64,000 bases of DNA, taken from the NCBI GenBank assembly GCA_903918195.1, contig CAIXDS010000099.1:1-64000 (forward strand), in the 5' to 3' direction. Origin of the DNA: an uncultured Acetobacteraceae bacterium. Its GTDB lineage: Bacteria; Pseudomonadota; Alphaproteobacteria; Acetobacterales; Acetobacteraceae. Made by a program: the position numbers and the translations under genes. The notes below the pieces were generated by a model. It saw only the letters and a list, made by a program, of their open reading frames with translations. It was not told where the DNA came from and made no database searches. This document shows positions 45,068-56,072 of the stretch, piece by piece. Each line of letters begins with the position of its first letter. Positions within the stretch are counted from its first letter, which is position 1.

Positions 45068-45927
45068 CTCGCCCCCGAATCCCCCCTTGTTTCGAGTTGG
45101 AAGACACCCCGATGGCGCGGATGGAAACCGAGCCGCTGCCGGCGATGGCCGAGGAGCCGCGCCAGGGCATGGGCAGCGGCGCGCTGCTGCTGGCCGGGTC
45201 CACGGTGCTGGTGGTCGGGCTGGCGTTGCTCTCGGCCGGCAATTTCATCGCCGACGAATTCGCCCGCTCAAGCGGGCTGGGCTGGGCCTCGCTGCTGGTG
45301 GCGAGTGGCGGGTTCGGCCTGATCGGTGCCGGGGTGTGGCGGGAACTGTCCGGCCTGTTTGCCCTGAGCGAGGTGGACCATATCCGGGCCGGCCTGGAAT
45401 CCGGTGAGCCGGTTTTCATCGCCGCGGCGGCGCGCGCGTGGCTGGAGGAGTTGCCGGATGGCGCCACGCTGCTGCCGACGGTGCGGGTGATGAACGACGC
45501 CGACAGCATGCTTGCGCTGCTGCGCACGCGGGTGTCGGCGGTGCTGCAGCAGCGTGCCGACGCGCTTGGCCGCACCGCGGCGATGCAGGTTTTCGCCGCC
45601 ACCGCGGCGGTGCCCTCGCCGGCGCTGGACGCGCTGGTGGTGGGCTGGCGCGGCGTGCGGCTGGTGCGCGAAATCGCCGAGATGCACGGGCTGCGGCCGG
45701 GGGTGCTGGGCACGATGGCACTGCTGCGCCGCACTGCGATGTCGGCGGCCGGGGTGGCGGCGGCGGACATGGCCATCGATGCGGCGGCGCGGGCGGTGCT
45801 GTCCAATCCGTTGCTGCAGCATCTGGCCGGTGACGTGGCGGGAGCGGGCGTGGCGGCGCGGCGCATGGTGGTGCTGGCCCGCGCGGCGGCGGCGGCTTGC
45901 AGCCCTTTGCCGCCGGGGCGGGGGTAG
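45064..45927 (+). CDS. YcjF/DUF697-type membrane protein
   Basis: 287 residues (GTG 45064; ATG at 45112 would give MARMETEPLP). Two membrane helices are near the N-terminus: GALLLAGSTVLVVGLALLSAG and LGWASLLVASGGFGLIGAGVW. The rest is helical (VVGWRGVRLVREIAEMHGLRP, GTMALLRRTAMSAAGVAAADM) and fits the DUF697/TIGR01620 pattern of YcjF. YcjF genes usually follow a ycjX ATPase gene; here none is present. Role unknown, possibly stress-linked inner-membrane protein. Confidence 0.75.
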   Translation: MTRPRIPPCFELEDTPMARMETEPLPAMAEEPRQGMGSGALLLAGSTVLVVGLALLSAGNFIADEFARSSGLGWASLLVASGGFGLIGAGVWRELSGLFALSEVDHIRAGLESGEPVFIAAAARAWLEELPDGATLLPTVRVMNDADSMLALLRTRVSAVLQQRADALGRTAAMQVFAATAAVPSPALDALVVGWRGVRLVREIAEMHGLRPGVLGTMALLRRTAMSAAGVAAADMAIDAAARAVLSNPLLQHLAGDVAGAGVAARRMVVLARAAAAACSPLPPGRG

Positions 45928-45936
45928 AAAGCTAGC

Positions 45937-45963
45937 GCCAGGGCAGAGCCCTGGCCTTCCTTT
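45937..45963 (+). terminator. Hairpin terminator after the YcjF-like gene
   Basis: GCCAGGGC-AGA-GCCCTGGC (8-bp stem) followed by CTTCCTTT. It is a compact copy of the repeat family, nine bases after the stop codon. Confidence 0.75.
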
Positions 45964-46049
45964 CCCCGATTGCCTCCGGACCCGCCCCCGCTCTTGGCGC
46001 CGGGCCGGACCGTGCTAGCATCGGTTCCTGCTCTGAAAGGGGAGGCGCC

Positions 46050-46487
46050 GTGTTCGACCATCCCGCTGCGGCCGGCGCCCCGTTGGACGTCGCCGACGAG
46101 GAACTGATCGCGGCGGCGTCCGCTGTGCTGCTGCGGCACTACCGTCCGTTCTGGCACACCGTGGCGGCGGCGCTGCGTGGGGGCGATGGGCGCATCTGGA
46201 CCGGGGTGCATCTGGGTGCGACGGTGGGTCGCCTGCAGGTCTGCGCCGAGGCGGTGGCGCTGGGCCGGGCGGTGCTGGAGGGCGACGGCAGCATCGCGAC
46301 CGCGGTGGCGGTACGCCATCCGAAGCCGGAGGAAGACGACCGCGACATTGCCGTCGTTTCGCCTTGCGGCGCCTGCCGCGAGTTGATCACCGACTATGCG
46401 CCGGACGCGCTGGTGATTGTGCCGGGGCCGGTGGGGTTGGTGAAGCTGCCGGTGCGGGCGCTGCTGATTGTGCCGTACCGGCGCTAA
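46050..46487 (+). CDS. Cytidine deaminase-like zinc enzyme (blasticidin-S deaminase type)
   Basis: 145 residues. Zinc motif CAEAVALG (ligand Cys plus catalytic Glu) and PCGACREL (two ligand Cys) are intact, so the fold is an active CDA superfamily member. The CAE form and total length suit the blasticidin-S deaminase/CDD-like group more than classical Cdd with its additional domain. Strong GGGGAGG site precedes GTG 46050. Likely substrate is a cytosine or related nucleoside; exact choice is open. Confidence 0.85.
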   Translation: MFDHPAAAGAPLDVADEELIAAASAVLLRHYRPFWHTVAAALRGGDGRIWTGVHLGATVGRLQVCAEAVALGRAVLEGDGSIATAVAVRHPKPEEDDRDIAVVSPCGACRELITDYAPDALVIVPGPVGLVKLPVRALLIVPYRR

Positions 46488-46520
46488 TGCGCGTAACGAT
46501 CGGCTTGCCGGCCGGGCAAT

Positions 46521-47507
46521 TCAGGCGCAGCCGCTCGTCCGCCGCCGGCGGCGGACACATGCGATGCCTACCAGTCCAGCACCCAGCAGGGTTATCGAAC
46601 CAGGTTCCAAAATGCCGACCGATGCCGGGTCGGCCGGCAGGGTGCCATCGAAGGTGAAGTCGTGCAGTTCGCCGCCGCCTTGGAAATTCTTTGCATAGAG
46701 TCCACCCTCCATCGCCGAGCTATTGGTGACGGTTGCATCTTCGGCGAGCACCGTGCCATGCCAGCCACTGAATGCCACCGACGTTGCGGTCTCAAAGTTC
46801 CAGATGATCTGCCGGTTCAGGTCACCTGACGCGTTGAAGTTGACGCCGGTCAGGTTGATGGGGGTCGCGCTGTTGGGCTCGGTCACGTCGATGATGATCG
46901 TGCTGGCCGTGCCGCTGAACACGAGGTTCCTGGCGTTTTCCAACTGCGAGGCGCTGAGGCTGAACACCGCCGTGCGGCTGCTGTTGCTCTCTTTGAAGAT
47001 GAAATTATTCGGATCATTTGCATTGACCGTGCTGTTTGCCGTCAGTCCCGACAACTGAGTTACCAGGGCATTCAATGGATTGGTGAAATCGGTGATGGCG
47101 AAGCTGGGGTTGTTCCGAGCGATCGTGCCGCTGCCGTTCATGTTGAAACGGCCGGCATCGCTCGCCACCCAGTTGACGCTGCCGCCGTTATCGACGTTTG
47201 CGTTCGTTATGCCATTGGTGATGGTGATCGCGTTGACCGCGCCGAAAGTCGAAGCCGCGGCGGTACCGCGCGGCTGGTAGAACGTGGCTCCGCCGGTCAT
47301 GGTGTTGGCGACTAGGCGACCTTCGACATCATGGGCGGAGGTAAAGCTGCCCGCGATCACGGCGTTGAACTGCTCAAGGATCTCCAGGGCGGTCAGCGGC
47401 GCGGCCTGGCTGGTGGCGGTGCCGCCGGCAAACACGGCCGCCATCGCGATCATGGTCAGGGCGAGGGGGCGATGCGTGATGCAGTGTGATGTCCCAGCGT
47501 CCCGCAT
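46521..47507 (-). CDS. Choice-of-anchor A domain protein with PEP-CTERM-like tail
   Basis: About 328 residues. Signal peptide LALTMIAMAAVFAGGTATSQA. The body is beta-rich, Ser/Thr/Asn-rich (FNAVIAGSFTSAHDVEGRLV, IIDVTEPNSATPINLTGVNF, QIIWNFETATSVAFSGWHGT, the last being typical of choice-of-anchor A domains). The C-terminus is EPGSITLLGAGLVGIACV plus RRRRR, a PEP-CTERM variant with EPG for PEP, so it is probably sorted to the cell surface by an exosortase (not in the window). Base composition is less GC-rich than the neighbours. The start is unsure: ATG at 47507 leads into the signal peptide; ATG at 47546 or 47582 would lengthen it. Confidence 0.8.
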   Translation of the reverse strand: MRDAGTSHCITHRPLALTMIAMAAVFAGGTATSQAAPLTALEILEQFNAVIAGSFTSAHDVEGRLVANTMTGGATFYQPRGTAAASTFGAVNAITITNGITNANVDNGGSVNWVASDAGRFNMNGSGTIARNNPSFAITDFTNPLNALVTQLSGLTANSTVNANDPNNFIFKESNSSRTAVFSLSASQLENARNLVFSGTASTIIIDVTEPNSATPINLTGVNFNASGDLNRQIIWNFETATSVAFSGWHGTVLAEDATVTNSSAMEGGLYAKNFQGGGELHDFTFDGTLPADPASVGILEPGSITLLGAGLVGIACVRRRRRTSGCA

Positions 47508-47689
47508 GGAACCCGCCTTCCGTTTGAAATTTCCAATCGAATCCATTTTTTGGACGTTATGACATCTGTGGGGCGAACACAAGTTCTGGAATTAGCGCCA
47601 GGAATGTGACCTGCCGGGCGCCGCCGCGCCTTGCACCCATCGGATCGGCTGGCATGCGGGGGTGCTGTTGCGGGCGCCTCAGCGGGGAC

Positions 47690-47718
47690 TTCACAGCCGG
47701 GTGATAATAGTATATTAA
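47690..47718 (+). promoter_or_regulatory. Promoter candidate in an AT-rich island
   Basis: TTCACA (47690-47695) and TATTAA (47713-47718) with a 17-base spacer, within GTGATAATAGTATATTAATA, the most AT-rich spot of this part. It points to the small gene at 47775. Confidence 0.3.
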
Positions 47719-47774
47719 TAGCAAAATACCGTTTGGGTGGCCAGATACCGCTCAGGCGGGGGCGGGGGGTTCGG

Positions 47775-48017
47775 ATGGCCTGTTCAATCGAAGCACGTGT
47801 CGTGGCGATCGACGCTGCCGCGGTGTTTGTCGCCACGGAGCATCATATCGCGTCCTTCCGGCGCGATGCTTTGCCGTCGCAATGGCGGCTGCAGCTCAAG
47901 CACACCGAGGTGAATACCCGTGTCGCTGCGCTGATCGCACGCAAGGGCGTGCCGGCCGAGACTCCCTTTGAGGCGGTGCCGGCCTTGCCGTGGCCGGCCG
48001 ACGCGCCGGTGCAGTGA
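47775..48017 (+). CDS. Small hypothetical protein
   Basis: 80 residues from MACSIEARVVAIDAAAVFVA. It has no signal peptide or motif I know; the segment FVATEHHIASFRRDALPSQWRLQLK suggests a small alpha/beta protein. GGCGGGGGG lies in front of the ATG and a promoter-like AT-rich stretch lies 57 bases upstream. No family assignment; coding is plausible, not certain. Confidence 0.45.
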   Translation: MACSIEARVVAIDAAAVFVATEHHIASFRRDALPSQWRLQLKHTEVNTRVAALIARKGVPAETPFEAVPALPWPADAPVQ

Positions 48018-48253
48018 CGCACGCCGCCTGATCCGGAGGGACGCATCCGGGCAGACCGGGGCCGGAAGATCGCGCATGACGACCTGCGCTGGCATCTGAC
48101 AGCGGGATAGTGCAAAACCTGCCGTACGGTCGCGGGCGTGCGCCCTGCGGTGGCTGCGCGGCGACCGGAGAACGAAGGGGGGAAGGCAGTTTGTGCCGCG
48201 CGCCGGTGACGGGCGCGCGTCCGCGTTTGTGCAATGGCAACCCGGGGGCAAGG

Positions 48254-49135
48254 ATGGCCGGAAGGTCCGCCAATTTTCGTGCTTTACGCGCTGGCCTTTC
48301 GCCGGCGGCGCTGCTGTTCGGTCTGGCCGTGGCGGGCTGTTCGCCCGACCTGTCGCCGAACACCTATAATTCTGGCGCCGTCCAGCAGGCCAACAAGGCC
48401 GAGCAGGGTGTGGTGGTCGGCGTCCGCCAGGTGGATGTCAAGGTTTCGGGTGCGACCGGGGCGGTGGTCGGTGGGGCTGCCGGCGGCATTGCCGGTTCGC
48501 AGCTTGGCCCGGGGACGACGTCGGCCTTCGGTGCGCTGGGCGGCAGCCTGATCGGCGGGCTGATCGGCACCGGGGTGGAGCATGCCGGCGGCGACACCAC
48601 GGCGTATGAGTACATCGTGCGCAAGGCCAACAAGGAACTGGTCTCGGTGACCCAGAAGGACGATCCGCCACTGGCACTCGGTGAGCATGTGCTGGTGATC
48701 GCCGGGTCGCAGGCGCGCATCGTGCCGGATTACACGGTGCCGCTGCCGCCTGAAAAGCCGGAGGTGGCGAAGGAAACTCTCCACGCGGCCGCGCCGGTTC
48801 CGCCGGCTGCCGGCGCTACGCCGGACCCAGCCGCGCCGCAGGCCCCACCGCCGCAGGACACGACGTCCAAAGGCAGCCAACCCGATGCGACGCCGCCCGC
48901 CGGCGCTGCCGCCCAACCGGCGTCTCCGCCGGCGGATGCGGCGCCGGGCGGATCAACGTCCCCCGCCGCGGGGGCGACCATGCCCACGGTGCCGGTGACG
49001 GTCACGACGCATGCGGCGACCAGCGCCGCGTCGCTCCCCGCGACCATTCCGGTGCCGGACTCGCTGGCGCCGGGCGCGCCGGTCAACCTGGTGCCGACGA
49101 AGCTGACCCCGTCCGTCTCGGTGCCGGTGCCGTAG
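48254..49135 (+). CDS. Glycine-zipper outer-membrane lipoprotein, SlyB/Pcp-like
   Basis: About 293 residues. The N-terminal lipobox is clear: ALLFGLAVAGC with Cys near 28. Residues about 60-105 form a glycine-zipper hairpin (ATGAVVGGAAGGIAGSQLG, FGALGGSLIGGLIGTGV), then a small beta domain (AYEYIVRKANKELVSVTQ, LGEHVLVIAGSQARIVPDY) as in SlyB. From about residue 165 a long Pro/Ala/Thr tail follows (PAAGATPDPAAPQAPPPQ), absent from the 150-residue SlyB of enterics. ATG at 48254 has AAGG and GGGGGC before it; a longer frame from 48110 lacks a signal sequence. Confidence 0.82.
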   Translation: MAGRSANFRALRAGLSPAALLFGLAVAGCSPDLSPNTYNSGAVQQANKAEQGVVVGVRQVDVKVSGATGAVVGGAAGGIAGSQLGPGTTSAFGALGGSLIGGLIGTGVEHAGGDTTAYEYIVRKANKELVSVTQKDDPPLALGEHVLVIAGSQARIVPDYTVPLPPEKPEVAKETLHAAAPVPPAAGATPDPAAPQAPPPQDTTSKGSQPDATPPAGAAAQPASPPADAAPGGSTSPAAGATMPTVPVTVTTHAATSAASLPATIPVPDSLAPGAPVNLVPTKLTPSVSVPVP

Positions 49136-49139
49136 CGGG

Positions 49140-49607
49140 TCACGCCGGCCGGCTGGCGTCCAGCGCCGCCTGCAGCATGTACGCCGCTGCCATCCGGTCC
49201 ACCAGCTCGGCCCGGCGGCGGCGGCTGAGGTCGGCCTCGTCGATCAGGAAGCGGTTGACCGCGGAGGAAGACAGACGCTCATCCCACAGCGCCGCCGGCA
49301 GACCGGTGGCGGCCGAGAGGGCATGGGTCCAGTCGCGCGCCGCCTGGGCGGCGGGGCCGGCGTGTCCGTCCATCGACAGCGGCAACCCGACCACCAGACC
49401 GCCGGCGCCTTCGCGGCGGGCGATGGCGGCAAGTTCGGCGGCATTGGCGGCGAGCTTGCCACGCTGCAGCGCGCCATAGGGGCTGGCCAGCATCAGCGAC
49501 ACATCGGACAACGCCACGCCCACGGTCCGGCTGCCCGGGTCGAGCCCGATCAGCCGTTGGCCGGGCGCGAGGCGGCCGCGCAGGTCCGTCATGTTGAACA
49601 AGGGCAT
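49140..49607 (-). CDS. ruvX: Holliday junction resolvase-like YqgF/RuvX
   Basis: 155 residues. RNase H-like fold with [17 protein letters not shown] (first Asp), [25 protein letters not shown] (Glu) and [18 protein letters not shown] (final Asp). The family acts in pre-16S rRNA 5'-end maturation and has Holliday-junction likeness. Start from ATG at 49607 (MPLFNM) or 49592 (MTDLRG). It faces away from gatC with 45 bases between them. Confidence 0.9.
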   Translation of the reverse strand: MPLFNMTDLRGRLAPGQRLIGLDPGSRTVGVALSDVSLMLASPYGALQRGKLAANAAELAAIARREGAGGLVVGLPLSMDGHAGPAAQAARDWTHALSAATGLPAALWDERLSSSAVNRFLIDEADLSRRRRAELVDRMAAAYMLQAALDASRPA

Positions 49608-49652
49608 GGCCGCGTTTATGGTCCCGCGCCCATTCCGACGACAGGAGAAAAG

Positions 49653-49940
49653 ATGTCGCTCGACCCCGCGACCGTCCGGCGCATCGCCAAGCTGGCGCGC
49701 ATCCGGGTGGAGGACTCCCAACTGCCGCAGCTTCAGGCCGAGCTGAACGGCATCCTGGGCTGGATCGAGCAGCTCAACGAGGTGGATGTGGACGGCGTGG
49801 AGCCGCTGAGCGGCGGCGCGCAGATGGCGCTGAAGCTGCGCGAGGATGCGGTGACCGATGGCGGCATTGTCGAGCAGGTGCTGGCCAACGCGCCCGACCG
49901 GGCGGGCGATTTTTATGCGGTGCCGAAGGTGGTGGAGTGA
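49653..49940 (+). CDS. gatC: Asp/Glu-tRNA amidotransferase subunit C
   Basis: 95 residues. [37 protein letters not shown] and [10 protein letters not shown] are the classical GatC blocks. AGGAG seven bases before ATG 49653. It acts as belt holding GatA and GatB together. The stop overlaps the gatA ATG by one base (TGATG). Confidence 0.96.
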   Translation: MSLDPATVRRIAKLARIRVEDSQLPQLQAELNGILGWIEQLNEVDVDGVEPLSGGAQMALKLREDAVTDGGIVEQVLANAPDRAGDFYAVPKVVE

Positions 49941-51412
49941 TGTTTTCTCTCACATTGGCCGGGGCGCGCGCGGCGCTGCGGCGGCGGGATTTTTCCGCTC
50001 GCGAACTGACCGCGGCTTATCTTGGCGCCATTGAAGCGCTCAACCCGAAGCTGAATGCGTTCATTACGGTGACGTCCGAACTGGCGCTCCGCCAGGCGGA
50101 CGCAGCGGACACGGCCCTCGCGCGGGGGGAGGCTGAAAACCTCACCGGCATTCCGCTGGCGATCAAGGATCTGTTCTGCACCGAAGGCGTGCGCACCACC
50201 GCCGGCGGCCGCATCCTCGCACCGTTCGTGCCGCCCTACGAAAGCACGGTGACGGCCAACCTGCTGCGCGACGGCGCGGTGTTCCTGGGCAAGGCGAACC
50301 TGGACGAGTTCGCCATGGGCTCGTCCAACATGACGTCGGCTTTCGGACCGGTGACCAATCCCTGGACGCGGCCCGGCGACGCGTCGCCGCTGGTGCCGGG
50401 CGGGTCCTCGGGCGGCTCAGCGGCGGCGGTGGCGGCGCGGCTGGCGCTGGGGGCGACCGCGACCGATACCGGCGGCTCGATCCGTCAGCCCGCCAGCTTC
50501 TGTGGCATTGCCGGCATCAAGCCGACCTATGGGCGGTGCAGCCGCTGGGGGATCGTGGCGTTTGCCTCCTCGCTGGACCAGGCCGGGCCGGTGGCGCGCA
50601 CGGTGGAGGATTGCGCCATCCTGCTCGGCTCGATGGCCGGGCACGACCCGAAGGACAGCACCAGCGCCGATCGGCCGGTGCCGGATTTCGCCGCTGCCTG
50701 CCAGCGCGGCGTGAAGGGCCTGCGCATCGGCGTGCCGCGCGAATACCGCAGCGACGACATGCCGCCGGAAATCGAGGCGCTGTGGCAGCAGGGACTCGCC
50801 TGGCTGCGCGAGGCCGGCGCCGAGACCGTGGACGTGTCGCTGCCGCACACGAAATACGGGCTGGCCACCTATTATATCGTGGCGCCGGCCGAGGCCTCGT
50901 CCAACCTGGCGCGCTATGACGGCGTGCGGTTCGGCGCCCGCACGGAGGGGGCCGATCTGACGGAGATGTACGAGAGCACCCGCGCCGCCGGATTCGGTGC
51001 CGAGGTGCGGCGGCGTATCCTGATCGGCACGTATGTGCTCAGCGCCGGCTATTACGATGCCTATTACCTGCGGGCGCAGAAGGTGCGGGCGCTTATTCTG
51101 CGTGATTTCACCGAGGTTTTTGCGCGCGTCGATGCGCTGCTGACACCGACCGCGCCCTCGGCCGCATTTGCGCAGGGCGAGCGGATGGACGATCCGGTGA
51201 AGATGTACCTCAACGACGTGTTCACCGTGCCGGCCAATATGTCGGGTATTCCCGGCCTGTCGGTGCCGGCCGGGCTGGATGCGCAGGGGCTGCCGCTCGG
51301 CCTGCAGGTGCTGGGAAAACCGTTCGACGAAGAAACGGTGTTCGCGGTCGGCGCCGCGCTGGAACGGGCGGCCGGCTTTACCGCGCTGCCGTCATTGCGG
51401 GCGGGGGGCTGA
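49940..51412 (+). CDS. gatA: Asp/Glu-tRNA amidotransferase subunit A
   Basis: 490 residues, amidase-signature family. Ser-cisSer-Lys triad: Lys in [11 protein letters not shown] (near 75), cis-Ser in [12 protein letters not shown] (near 154), nucleophile Ser in [15 protein letters not shown] (near 178). It releases ammonia from glutamine (or asparagine) for GatB. FVEV-like end [20 protein letters not shown] agrees with the family. ATG follows an in-frame GTG. Confidence 0.97.
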   Translation: MFSLTLAGARAALRRRDFSARELTAAYLGAIEALNPKLNAFITVTSELALRQADAADTALARGEAENLTGIPLAIKDLFCTEGVRTTAGGRILAPFVPPYESTVTANLLRDGAVFLGKANLDEFAMGSSNMTSAFGPVTNPWTRPGDASPLVPGGSSGGSAAAVAARLALGATATDTGGSIRQPASFCGIAGIKPTYGRCSRWGIVAFASSLDQAGPVARTVEDCAILLGSMAGHDPKDSTSADRPVPDFAAACQRGVKGLRIGVPREYRSDDMPPEIEALWQQGLAWLREAGAETVDVSLPHTKYGLATYYIVAPAEASSNLARYDGVRFGARTEGADLTEMYESTRAAGFGAEVRRRILIGTYVLSAGYYDAYYLRAQKVRALILRDFTEVFARVDALLTPTAPSAAFAQGERMDDPVKMYLNDVFTVPANMSGIPGLSVPAGLDAQGLPLGLQVLGKPFDEETVFAVGAALERAAGFTALPSLRAGG

Positions 51413-51416
51413 CGCC

Positions 51417-52868
<1,452 letters not shown>

Positions 52869-52951
52869 GGCCGGAGTCATTGCACAGGATACGGTCATGT
52901 CCGATCGATCAGTTCCTGATGACCCGGAATTGGACATAGGGAGGTCTTGAT

Positions 52952-53623
52952 ATGGCTGATGTCGCGCAACGTCTCCGCCGGATGGCAGCGAAGGCCGCTC
53001 GCAGAAAGGCTGTTGTTGCTGAAAAGAAGAAGCTCGAGGCGCGGCCGATCAGTCTGGCCGGCCGCGTGCGGTTGGCGTCAAAAAGTCCGGTTGCCCGCTG
53101 TGTGATGTCGTCCGTTCTGTTCGAGTCGGGGATCGGGCACATCATTGTTGCTCGCGAACTGCCGTCGGGGCTGCTCGGCTGCGGCTATTTTCTGATCGAC
53201 CCGTTCTGCCTGGGGGTCAAGGATGCCTTCTACATCGAGATGGAAGAGGATGAACTGCTGTCGCGGCTGGACGAGCAGGAGGACCTCCAGAAGTTCGTGG
53301 ATGTGGGACTTGCGCACGCACGCAAGCTGGTCCGGGATGCCGCGGCCTATGCTGCCGGTTTGGGGTTGGCTGCGGCCAAGGACACCGCGACCGTCGAGGC
53401 AATTTTCGGCGATGTGGATGCCGGTGCGTGCGCCGAGACATTCACGTTCGGCAAGGACGGCAAGCCCTTCTACGTGACCGGGCCGCTCGATACCCCGGCG
53501 CGTATCCGCGTCGTTACGCGGACCCTGCAGGATCGCTGTGGTACCGGCGGCTGGGATTACATGATCCAAGCGCGACCCGATGATTTCGGCGAGGGCGGGC
53601 TGAGCTTCCCGGAGGACGAATGA
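52952..53623 (+). CDS. Unrecognised protein, first gene of a two-gene cassette
   Basis: 223 residues. A basic, helical N-terminus (QRLRRMAAKAARRKAVVAEKKK) leads into a motif that reads like a conserved core: GHIIVARELPSGLLGCGYF then IDPFCLGVKDAFYIEMEEDE. A helical part follows (VDVGLAHARKLVRDAAAYAAG) and an acidic C-terminus ends FPEDE. No catalytic site, signal peptide or membrane helix is evident. It starts 83 bases after gatB with GGGAGG upstream and overlaps the next gene by ATGA (53620-53623). I know no function. Confidence 0.7.
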   Translation: MADVAQRLRRMAAKAARRKAVVAEKKKLEARPISLAGRVRLASKSPVARCVMSSVLFESGIGHIIVARELPSGLLGCGYFLIDPFCLGVKDAFYIEMEEDELLSRLDEQEDLQKFVDVGLAHARKLVRDAAAYAAGLGLAAAKDTATVEAIFGDVDAGACAETFTFGKDGKPFYVTGPLDTPARIRVVTRTLQDRCGTGGWDYMIQARPDDFGEGGLSFPEDE

Positions 53624-54516
53624 CCGATAAGGTGGCCGCGAAGCTGATCGTCGGGATGCCGCGTGCCGTTCGTTCGGGGGTGGTCAAGCTGCGCGACTTC
53701 GTTCAGGGCCGGCCGTCGGCGCGCAAAATGATGGCCGAAGTCAAGAGCATCGAAGGCCTGGTGGCGACCGGCAAAGATCCGCTGCACGCTGCCTATATCA
53801 GAGCACAGAATTATTTGTCGGTCTTCTCGGAAACATCCTCACAACTACGCGAGTTCAAGGAATTTACCGCTGTCGTCGGCAAGGCCGAGGATAATTATGT
53901 TCCAGGCTGGCCGCCGATGAGTCCGGTGAGTGTCAGTTTCTTCACCTGTTGGGCTTTGCTCGACCAGCCTGTCGGTGCGTCCGGAGAGACCATGTGCTCC
54001 TGCGCGATCGACATCGGCCGGGCTTTCGGCATGCCCGCCGATTTCACCCATACCCTTGAAGTCATGGGTGAATCAGCCGCGGGAATCTATCAGCACATGG
54101 GCTGGCGGGACGGCCTGGTTAGCTTGCGGGACATCCTGGACGATCGGGTGCATCGCTGCATTGTTCCGTCGGGATACCGGGGAACCAAGGGCGAACTTTG
54201 GTACATCAGGCTGCTGCCACCCTTGGACGAATCGTTCGATTACGGTGTTGTCTTTACATCTCCCTATGTGTTGTACAAGACGAAGGAAGCGGATTGGTTT
54301 GCTTTCTTCGAACGCCAGGAGCGGAATCTTCCATTGTTGGCAACAACAGAGGAAAAAATTCTGCGCCGAAAAGCATTTTTTAAGCAGGGGCCACAACCGT
54401 ATTACTGGTTGGAGTACGTTTTTTTTGCGTTTCATGATTCCTCGGAGAGCGCCATCGAACTCTGGGGCATTCCCGACATTCCCGGAACCCTGCCGCACGC
54501 CAGACTGGGACGATGA
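53620..54516 (+). CDS. Unrecognised protein, second gene of a two-gene cassette
   Basis: 298 residues. Notable segments: EDNYVPGWPPMSPVSVSFFT, CSCAIDIGRAFGMPADF, ESAAGIYQHMGWRDG, CIVPSGYRGTKGELWYIRLLP, DYGVVFTSPYVLY. The Trp/Tyr/Pro-rich blocks look conserved rather than random, and resemble a widespread uncharacterised family I cannot name. No signal peptide or membrane helix. The 3' third (about 54290-54430) is clearly more AT-rich than the neighbours (GAAAAAATTCTG, TTTTTTGCG), hinting at transfer. Coupled to the preceding gene by ATGA. Confidence 0.7.
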   Translation: MTDKVAAKLIVGMPRAVRSGVVKLRDFVQGRPSARKMMAEVKSIEGLVATGKDPLHAAYIRAQNYLSVFSETSSQLREFKEFTAVVGKAEDNYVPGWPPMSPVSVSFFTCWALLDQPVGASGETMCSCAIDIGRAFGMPADFTHTLEVMGESAAGIYQHMGWRDGLVSLRDILDDRVHRCIVPSGYRGTKGELWYIRLLPPLDESFDYGVVFTSPYVLYKTKEADWFAFFERQERNLPLLATTEEKILRRKAFFKQGPQPYYWLEYVFFAFHDSSESAIELWGIPDIPGTLPHARLGR

Positions 54517-54690
54517 TGAACCGCTGATCCCGAAACCAAAGGGTTCCAAGGGTTTCTGGCCGTCGCGCCGCAGGCGCGCTGCGCGTGATGGCCGAAGGCC
54601 CGCTGCGCGCGACGGTGCGGCCAGGGCCGCTGTTACGACGCAACTCCATATGGTACGGCGATCGCCAGGCGATATGGAGCGGGAGAGAAA

Positions 54691-55538
54691 ATGATCGTTC
54701 GCAGCGTCACCGATTTGCGCGCAACCGTGCAGGACTGGCGGCGGTCCGGCCTGTCTTGCGCGCTGGTGCCCACCATGGGCGCGCTGCACGAGGGGCACCT
54801 CGCGCTGGTCCGGCTCGCGCGGCAATCCTGCGCGCGGGTGGTTGTGTCGATCTTCGTCAACCCGCTGCAGTTCGGTCCGAACGAGGACCTTGCCGCCTAC
54901 CCGCGCCGGGAAGCCGCCGATGTGGCGGCGGCCACGCAGGCCGGCGCGCAGCTGGTTTTCGTGCCCACGGTCACGGAGATGTATGCGCCCGGCCACGCCA
55001 CCACGGTGCATGTCGTCGGTCTGTCCGAGGGGCTGTGCGGCCCGCACCGGCCGGGGCATTTCGACGGCGTGGCGACGGTGGTGACCAAGCTGCTGCTGCA
55101 GGCGCTGCCGGATGCGGCGTTCTTCGGCGAAAAGGACTATCAGCAATTGCTGATCATCCGCCGGCTGGCGCGCGACCTCGACATCCCGGTGCGTATCGAG
55201 GGGATGCCGATTATGCGCGAGCCGGATGGGCTGGCGATGTCGTCGCGCAACGCCTACCTGTCGGCCGACCAGCGGCGCATCGCGCCGGAACTGGCCGCCA
55301 CGCTGGGCGACATGGCGCGGACGCTGGCGAGCAGCGGCGGCGCGGTGTCGCAGGTGGTGGCGGCGGGAAAGGCGCGGCTGCTTGCGGCCGGCTTCAGCAG
55401 TATCGACTATGTCGAAGTCTGCGACGCCGGGACGCTGGCGCCGGTTGCGCGGGTGGAAGGGCCGGCGCGCCTCCTGGCGGCGGTGCGGCTGGGCGGCACG
55501 CGGCTGATCGACAACGTCCCGGTGGCAGGGAAAACCGC

Positions 55539-55542
<4 letters not shown>
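54691..55542 (+). CDS. panC: Pantoate-beta-alanine ligase
   Basis: 283 residues; joins pantoate and beta-alanine with ATP to make pantothenate. [14 protein letters not shown] (HIGH-like), [53 protein letters not shown] and the KMSKS-like [15 protein letters not shown] all present. GGGAGAG before ATG 54691. Overlaps yjbQ by ATGA. The 170 bases before it are a palindrome-rich GCGCGCTGCGCG stretch without a gene. Confidence 0.97.
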
Positions 55543-55961
<419 letters not shown>

Positions 55962-56072
55962 GCCGGCCACATTCACGCAAAAGCTACTGACGTGACGATA
56001 TGTCGCTGAAGCGGGCTTGCGTGACGCGCCGCCGGGCGGGCAGGGTGCCTGCCGGGTATTTCGTGAGGTCTG

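Noticed and set aside
42846..46319. 1157-codon minus-strand frame opposite lpxA-lpxI-gloA
   Set aside because: It runs antisense across several certain genes and has low-complexity composition; an artefact of high third-position GC.
54585..55538. Long frame joined in front of yjbQ
   Set aside because: It is the second frame of panC; yjbQ begins at the ATG overlapping the panC stop.
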